Positions 6,458 through 9,455 of a stretch of DNA of 9,455 bases are shown in pieces. Under the pieces are notes generated by a model. The model saw only the letters and a list, made by a program, of their open reading frames with translations, had not been told where the DNA came from and made no database searches. The translations under genes were made by a program, and so were the position numbers. The stretch covers positions 1-9,455 of the forward strand of contig JAESUD010000328.1 of the NCBI GenBank assembly GCA_016763335.1, read 5' to 3'. Each line of letters opens with the position of its first letter. Position 1 is the stretch's first letter. Source of the stretch: Emcibacteraceae bacterium. Lineage in GTDB: Bacteria; Pseudomonadota; Alphaproteobacteria; Sphingomonadales; Emcibacteraceae.

Positions 6458-7624
6458 TTAAATACTGCCACGTGATTTAAGTAGTTTTTTCAATAATCTT
6501 TCACAGCCCAAATGCCCCAATAGACTTCCTTGTTCGGCCAATTTTATTGCTTCACCTTGGTTTTCTTCAACCAATAAACCGGCCGCATAGAGACGGGCTA
6601 ATTCTTCCATGGAACCACCATGTTTTGCCAAAACACCTTTTTTGAACCAATAAACGGCTTCTTCTTGTTTTAAGGTGTATTTTTCTTCTAAATGAAAACG
6701 GCCAATTGCCGTTATCGCGCCGCCATGTCCTTGCTCGGCGGCTTTACGTAACCAAGCAACGGCCTCTGTTTGTTTTTCGGGCTGTTGTGCGTCCATTAAC
6801 ACCATCCGGGCAAAATCATGCATTCCTCCAGTGTTACCCATTTGGGCTGATTGCAGTAACCATTTGTGGGCCTTCTGGGGATCTTTTTCTATTAATTCAC
6901 CATCACGGTACAGACGGCCTAATTGCTTGGCCGCGGTGGATGATCCGTTTTTTACTTTCCTGTTTAATGAAACTATTGCCAGTTCAATTAATGCATAAGC
7001 TTTATCTGGATCGGGGGTAACGCCGTAACGCCCCTTCATTAGAAGACGAGCATATTTGATGGCTGCTTGTTCGTGGCCAGCTGCTGAGGCGATTTGATAA
7101 TAATCAATGGCTTTATTAATATTTTGGTCTACGCCCAGGCCTTTTTCATAATGAATGCCGAGTTGAAGGGATGCCTTTACGAACCTCCAACCCAATGATT
7201 TGTAGAACCATTCAACGGCGACAGTATTGCAATCGGGTCCCAGTGACCTTTGGAAAAGTCTCCCAAGTTCATAGGCATTCTCTCCGCGATATGAATAGCT
7301 ATACTGAATTGCGAGTAAATAATAATGGCGCGCTTTTTCAAGGTCCGGTTTTACGCCCCACCCTCTGCTATATGATTTTGCCGTATGGAACATTGCGCCA
7401 GGGTATCCTTGCAAGGCATGTTTTTCAAAGATGATGAGGGCTTCATCTAGGTTGCCTTGTTTTTGTAAAGTTCTGGCCTGATTAATGGCTTCGTTTACTT
7501 GTGGGTCATTGGGTGCACTCTTGCTTGAATTATTCCGTTGATCAAAAATGAGAAACAAAAATATGATCATTAGAATGCAAACTATAAAGGCAAGGAACCC
7601 GTTTCTGATATGTTCAGTGGACAT
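6458..7624 (-). CDS. Sel1-repeat periplasmic protein, membrane anchored, AlgK-like
   Basis: A 388-residue protein with a short cytoplasmic N-terminus, one hydrophobic anchor (about 10-28) and a periplasmic domain made of roughly eight Sel1/TPR-like repeats of 36-40 residues, with recurrent patterns such as LGRLYRDG, KAHKWLLQSAQMG and AVAWLRKAAEQGH. Such solenoids bind proteins. In Pseudomonas, the Sel1-type protein AlgK is an outer-membrane lipoprotein linking the secretion porin to the polymer machinery; a similar scaffold role is inferred. No lipobox cysteine is present (Cys16 is in FIVC), unlike AlgK. I chose the start at 7624 because GGAG lies 8 nt upstream and the ATG overlaps the SGNH stop by 11 nt, suggesting translational coupling. 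An in-frame ATG at 7798 would add 58 residues buried inside the upstream gene and is unlikely. Confidence 0.88.
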   Translation of the reverse strand: MSTEHIRNGFLAFIVCILMIIFLFLIFDQRNNSSKSAPNDPQVNEAINQARTLQKQGNLDEALIIFEKHALQGYPGAMFHTAKSYSRGWGVKPDLEKARHYYLLAIQYSYSYRGENAYELGRLFQRSLGPDCNTVAVEWFYKSLGWRFVKASLQLGIHYEKGLGVDQNINKAIDYYQIASAAGHEQAAIKYARLLMKGRYGVTPDPDKAYALIELAIVSLNRKVKNGSSTAAKQLGRLYRDGELIEKDPQKAHKWLLQSAQMGNTGGMHDFARMVLMDAQQPEKQTEAVAWLRKAAEQGHGGAITAIGRFHLEEKYTLKQEEAVYWFKKGVLAKHGGSMEELARLYAAGLLVEENQGEAIKLAEQGSLLGHLGCERLLKKLLKSRGSI

Positions 7625-8921
7625 TTTGCGAACTCCATATTCTGCAAGCTTTTCCCTCGCGGACTTCGGTGAAATTATCAGAGACAATATGCAAAATATC
7701 AGAAGACGTAATTGGACATATAATGTCTTTGCGCCGCTTTTGCGCCAACAAAATTGCATCTGGGTTGTCATTAGTAAGCTGCGCGATTTCGCCAACAATT
7801 AATTTTGCAGTTTTATAATCGAAATGATAGGCGTCGGTAAAACGGTCTAAATCACGGGTTAAGTGATTATCAAAATCAAAATCAATAACCAGCCCAAGGG
7901 TTGTTAAACGTTTTCTAAAGTCGTGATCTAATTCGCCATGTCCATAATCAATGACCCGGTTTTGCATTTCCACAATAGTAGGTGGAATGATAAAAATAAG
8001 TTTGATATAATTTTGATCACACCATGTTGATATTTCTACAAGATAGGACCAAAATTGCTCGGAAAATTTAAATTTCCGCCAATCTGAAGCCGCATTTCTT
8101 TTCACTTGCTTTTGAAATTTAATTGGTAATTCCCGTTCAATATGAATTGGTGTCCAAAGTGATTTCCAAATTCCCAAATTATCGGCAAAATAATAGGTAT
8201 CATTTTCATAGAAGGATGGATGGGTTGACGGGGCAATATGTTCGGGCAAGATACAATTTGTACAAACTTCTATTTCTAACAAATTTTCTAAGGTCTTGCC
8301 TTCATTTATTATCGCCTCACTTATTATAATTTCACGGGCATTAGCAGGGGTAAATAGACTTGGCTTAAAGTCAGACAGTCTTTTAAATTCTGCCTTATAT
8401 TTGTTTTGTAGATTTTTGTAGCTTATTTTTGAAACGAACCAGTTTGAATAATATTGTAGCGGGTTTTCATTTAATCTAATGGCTTCAGGGACACGGTTTA
8501 ATCCATTTTTAAAATTAACATCAAGACTTCTAAGTTGAATACCGATTACCAAGGTTTTTAGGTTTTTGTTATGTTTAATAATCTGAAACGTATCGTAAAT
8601 TTCATAAACTGTGGCACCGCCATAAGCAAAATTATAAGCACCAGTTAATCCCAATTGATGCCAATATTTATCACGCAGTGATCTGGCGCGACTGTCACCC
8701 AATATTATAACATCTGAAGTTTCTTCCGGATAATGGGCCACTTTCCATAATGGGTAATGTGCCTTTTCACTTATCTTTTTCTTTTCAATCCCGATATCAA
8801 CAACTTTATTGATTTCATAGGGGTCGATAATAAAATTAAAAATGATGGGTAATATACCAAACAGAAATGTAATGATGCATATGAAACCATAAAAACGTGC
8901 TGTGTTTGAAATCTTAGACAT
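7614..8921 (-). CDS. SGNH-type putative polysaccharide O-acetyltransferase, membrane anchored
   Basis: A 435-residue protein with one N-terminal membrane helix (about 10-32) and a periplasmic SGNH-hydrolase-like domain. VIILGDSRARS gives the block I nucleophile, Ser77; NFAYGGAT (97-104) resembles block II; GIQLR (127-131) is a degenerate block III; TDAYHFD supplies a DxxH pair, Asp363 and His366. It precedes the Sel1 gene and AlgI in one tight unit, and SGNH proteins paired with MBOAT partners commonly accept the exported acetyl group and esterify the glycan. AlgJ and AlgX place their DxHW motif before the serine; here the serine comes first and DxxH last, as in ordinary SGNH esterases and DltD-like proteins, so I do not call it algJ. 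The start at 8921 has AAGGAG 7 nt upstream, just below a sigma-54 promoter candidate. The DxxH pair lies about 70 residues from the C-terminus. An esterase role is the main alternative. Confidence 0.88.
   Translation of the reverse strand: MSKISNTARFYGFICIITFLFGILPIIFNFIIDPYEINKVVDIGIEKKKISEKAHYPLWKVAHYPEETSDVIILGDSRARSLRDKYWHQLGLTGAYNFAYGGATVYEIYDTFQIIKHNKNLKTLVIGIQLRSLDVNFKNGLNRVPEAIRLNENPLQYYSNWFVSKISYKNLQNKYKAEFKRLSDFKPSLFTPANAREIIISEAIINEGKTLENLLEIEVCTNCILPEHIAPSTHPSFYENDTYYFADNLGIWKSLWTPIHIERELPIKFQKQVKRNAASDWRKFKFSEQFWSYLVEISTWCDQNYIKLIFIIPPTIVEMQNRVIDYGHGELDHDFRKRLTTLGLVIDFDFDNHLTRDLDRFTDAYHFDYKTAKLIVGEIAQLTNDNPDAILLAQKRRKDIICPITSSDILHIVSDNFTEVREGKACRIWSSQNVH
7633..7636 (-). promoter_or_regulatory. 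Ribosome binding site deciding the Sel1 gene start
   Basis: GGAG at 7636-7633 lies 8 nt before the ATG at 7624, inside the last codons of the SGNH gene. It supports the short form of the Sel1 protein over the ATG at 7798. Confidence 0.8.
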
Positions 8922-8951
8922 TGTTTTACTCCTTACTACGCTTTGTAAGTC

Positions 8952-8966
8952 GCAAAGAGCATGCCA
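8952..8966 (-). promoter_or_regulatory. Sigma-54 (-24/-12) promoter candidate for the SGNH-Sel1-algI unit
   Basis: The minus strand reads TGGCATGCTCTTTGC, with GG and GC 10 bases apart, TGGCA at -24, G at position 7 and TTGC at -12; it fits TGGYAYR-N4-TTGC fully. The predicted start is near 8940, leaving a 19-nt leader with AAGGAG at 8934-8929. No sigma-70 or AlgU-type promoter is evident in this gap. Confidence 0.72.
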
Positions 8967-9035
8967 ATTTAGTGTGGAGAAAAAATTGTTTATTAACAGA
9001 TAGATAGAGAGATGATGTTATTTTATTGTTTTAGA

Positions 9036-9053
9036 AATTTCAATTTTGAAATT
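9036..9053. repeat. AT-rich palindrome after alg8
   Basis: AATTTCAA and TTGAAATT are perfect 8-bp arms with two central bases, 13 bases past the alg8 stop and near -105 from the predicted SGNH start. No U-run follows on the minus strand, so it is a poor terminator. It could be an activator site for the sigma-54 promoter or chance in AT-rich DNA. Confidence 0.3.
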
Positions 9054-9066
9054 CAAATTACAAAAA

Positions 9067-9455
9067 TTAACTAATTCCAATAGCAACACTAATCATCGTA
9101 AAAGACGGAAATTTAATAAGATTGGAAAAATATAATGTACATAGTATGAGCACTGATAGGGCCGTCATCGTGCACCAGGTGGCCATCGTATTTCGTAGCT
9201 TGTTAATCATCATATTGTCGTCAGTTGCAGACGATTGATTGCCTCGATTTGACCATTTTTGTTTTGAAAGTCTGAATATGCAGTAAATTTTTACTGACGC
9301 ATTTATCAATTGATTGAAATAAAGTATCCACGGGTATGACATTTCAATTTTTCTGGAATAACCAAAAAGAAATAAGGATAAAAACATCCGGCTAAGGGCG
9401 ATGAATATTATATATGAGATAAGATAGGAATACCCAACTATTAAAGAGCCTATAA
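9067..9455 (-). CDS. alg8: Alginate-polymerising glycosyltransferase Alg8, C-terminal part (5' end outside window)
   Basis: An open frame enters from the right edge and ends in TAA at 9067, giving 128 C-terminal residues. Two hydrophobic stretches near the edge (ending IIFIALSRMFLSLFLFGY) lead into YPWILYFNQLINASVKIY followed by CIFRLSKQKWSNRG, then a last membrane helix near the C-terminus. This matches in pattern the Alg8 C-terminal segment I recall from Pseudomonas (YPLILYYNQIVGALMKIY, FFRLDRQSWTRQ). Alg8 is the inner-membrane family 2 glycosyltransferase that polymerises GDP-mannuronate. The catalytic domain is outside the window, so catalytic residues cannot be checked. An ATG at 9387 is internal, not the gene start. 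alg44, which follows alg8 in Pseudomonas, does not follow here. Confidence 0.85.
   Translation of the reverse strand, partial: IGSLIVGYSYLISYIIFIALSRMFLSLFLFGYSRKIEMSYPWILYFNQLINASVKIYCIFRLSKQKWSNRGNQSSATDDNMMINKLRNTMATWCTMTALSVLILCTLYFSNLIKFPSFTMISVAIGIS

Noticed and set aside
6706..7020. 104-codon plus-strand open frame
   Set aside because: It is antisense to the Sel1 repeats and looks like a mirror of their regular codon pattern; no RBS or family signal supports it.
7625..7798. Longer form of the Sel1 gene starting at 7798
   Set aside because: It would overlap the SGNH gene by 185 bases; the GGAG-preceded ATG at 7624, followed directly by a typical membrane anchor, explains the gene better.
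8999..9014. Short GATA/GA-rich run as a microsatellite
   Set aside because: Only a few imperfect units, with no sign of expansion or function.
9304..9316. Second perfect IHF-consensus match, TATCAATTGATTG
   Set aside because: It lies inside alg8 coding sequence about 370 bp from the SGNH promoter; one such match in the window is expected by chance.
9067..9387. Stand-alone 106-residue membrane protein
   Set aside because: The frame continues open to the right edge, and the sequence matches the C-terminus of Alg8, so the ATG at 9387 is internal.
1..9455. CRISPR array, tRNA/rRNA genes, insertion sequences, prophage or defence genes
   Set aside because: No spaced direct repeats, tRNA-like folds, transposase motifs or such proteins were seen on either strand; the window is filled by the polysaccharide genes and the kinase.

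Overview
The window carries most of an alginate-type exopolysaccharide gene cluster, and every gene I can support lies on the minus strand. The DNA is AT-rich (roughly 40% GC by eye), starts are ATG with clear GGAG-type ribosome binding sites, and the machinery (Alg8, AlgI, AlgA, AlgD and a membrane-bound hybrid histidine kinase) points to a Gram-negative proteobacterium. The proteins resemble Pseudomonas alginate enzymes, but the gene order and base composition do not, so I do not assign a genus or class.

In transcription order (high to low coordinates): the 3' end of alg8, the polymerising glycosyltransferase (9455-9067, cut by the window edge). After a 145-base gap with a strong sigma-54 (-24/-12) promoter candidate comes a compact trio: a membrane-anchored SGNH-type putative O-acetyltransferase (8921-7614), a Sel1-repeat periplasmic protein overlapping it by 11 nt (7624-6458), and the MBOAT protein AlgI (6436-4922). 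A 257-base gap follows. It holds a second sigma-54 candidate just upstream of algA, a perfect match to the IHF consensus near -59, and an 8-bp dyad near -121, the usual layout of an activator-dependent promoter. Downstream are algA (4664-3228), algD (3144-1753) and a hybrid sensor kinase (from 1698, running off the left edge).

Inferred working model: AlgA and AlgD convert fructose-6-phosphate-derived mannose phosphates to GDP-mannuronate (the phosphomannomutase step, AlgC, is not in the window). Alg8 polymerises GDP-mannuronate at the inner membrane. AlgI passes acetyl groups across the membrane to the SGNH protein, which esterifies the polymer. The Sel1 protein probably has a scaffold role like that of AlgK. 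The cluster seems split into at least two sigma-54-controlled units, with a kinase at the distal end that may sense the envelope state or feed back on the system. alg44, algE, algG, algX, algL and algF are not seen here and may lie outside the window.

The unusual points are the rearranged gene order, the paired sigma-54 promoters with a full activator/IHF layout, an SGNH protein whose catalytic motif order differs from AlgJ/AlgX, an AlgK-like protein with a membrane anchor instead of a lipobox, and the linked hybrid kinase.
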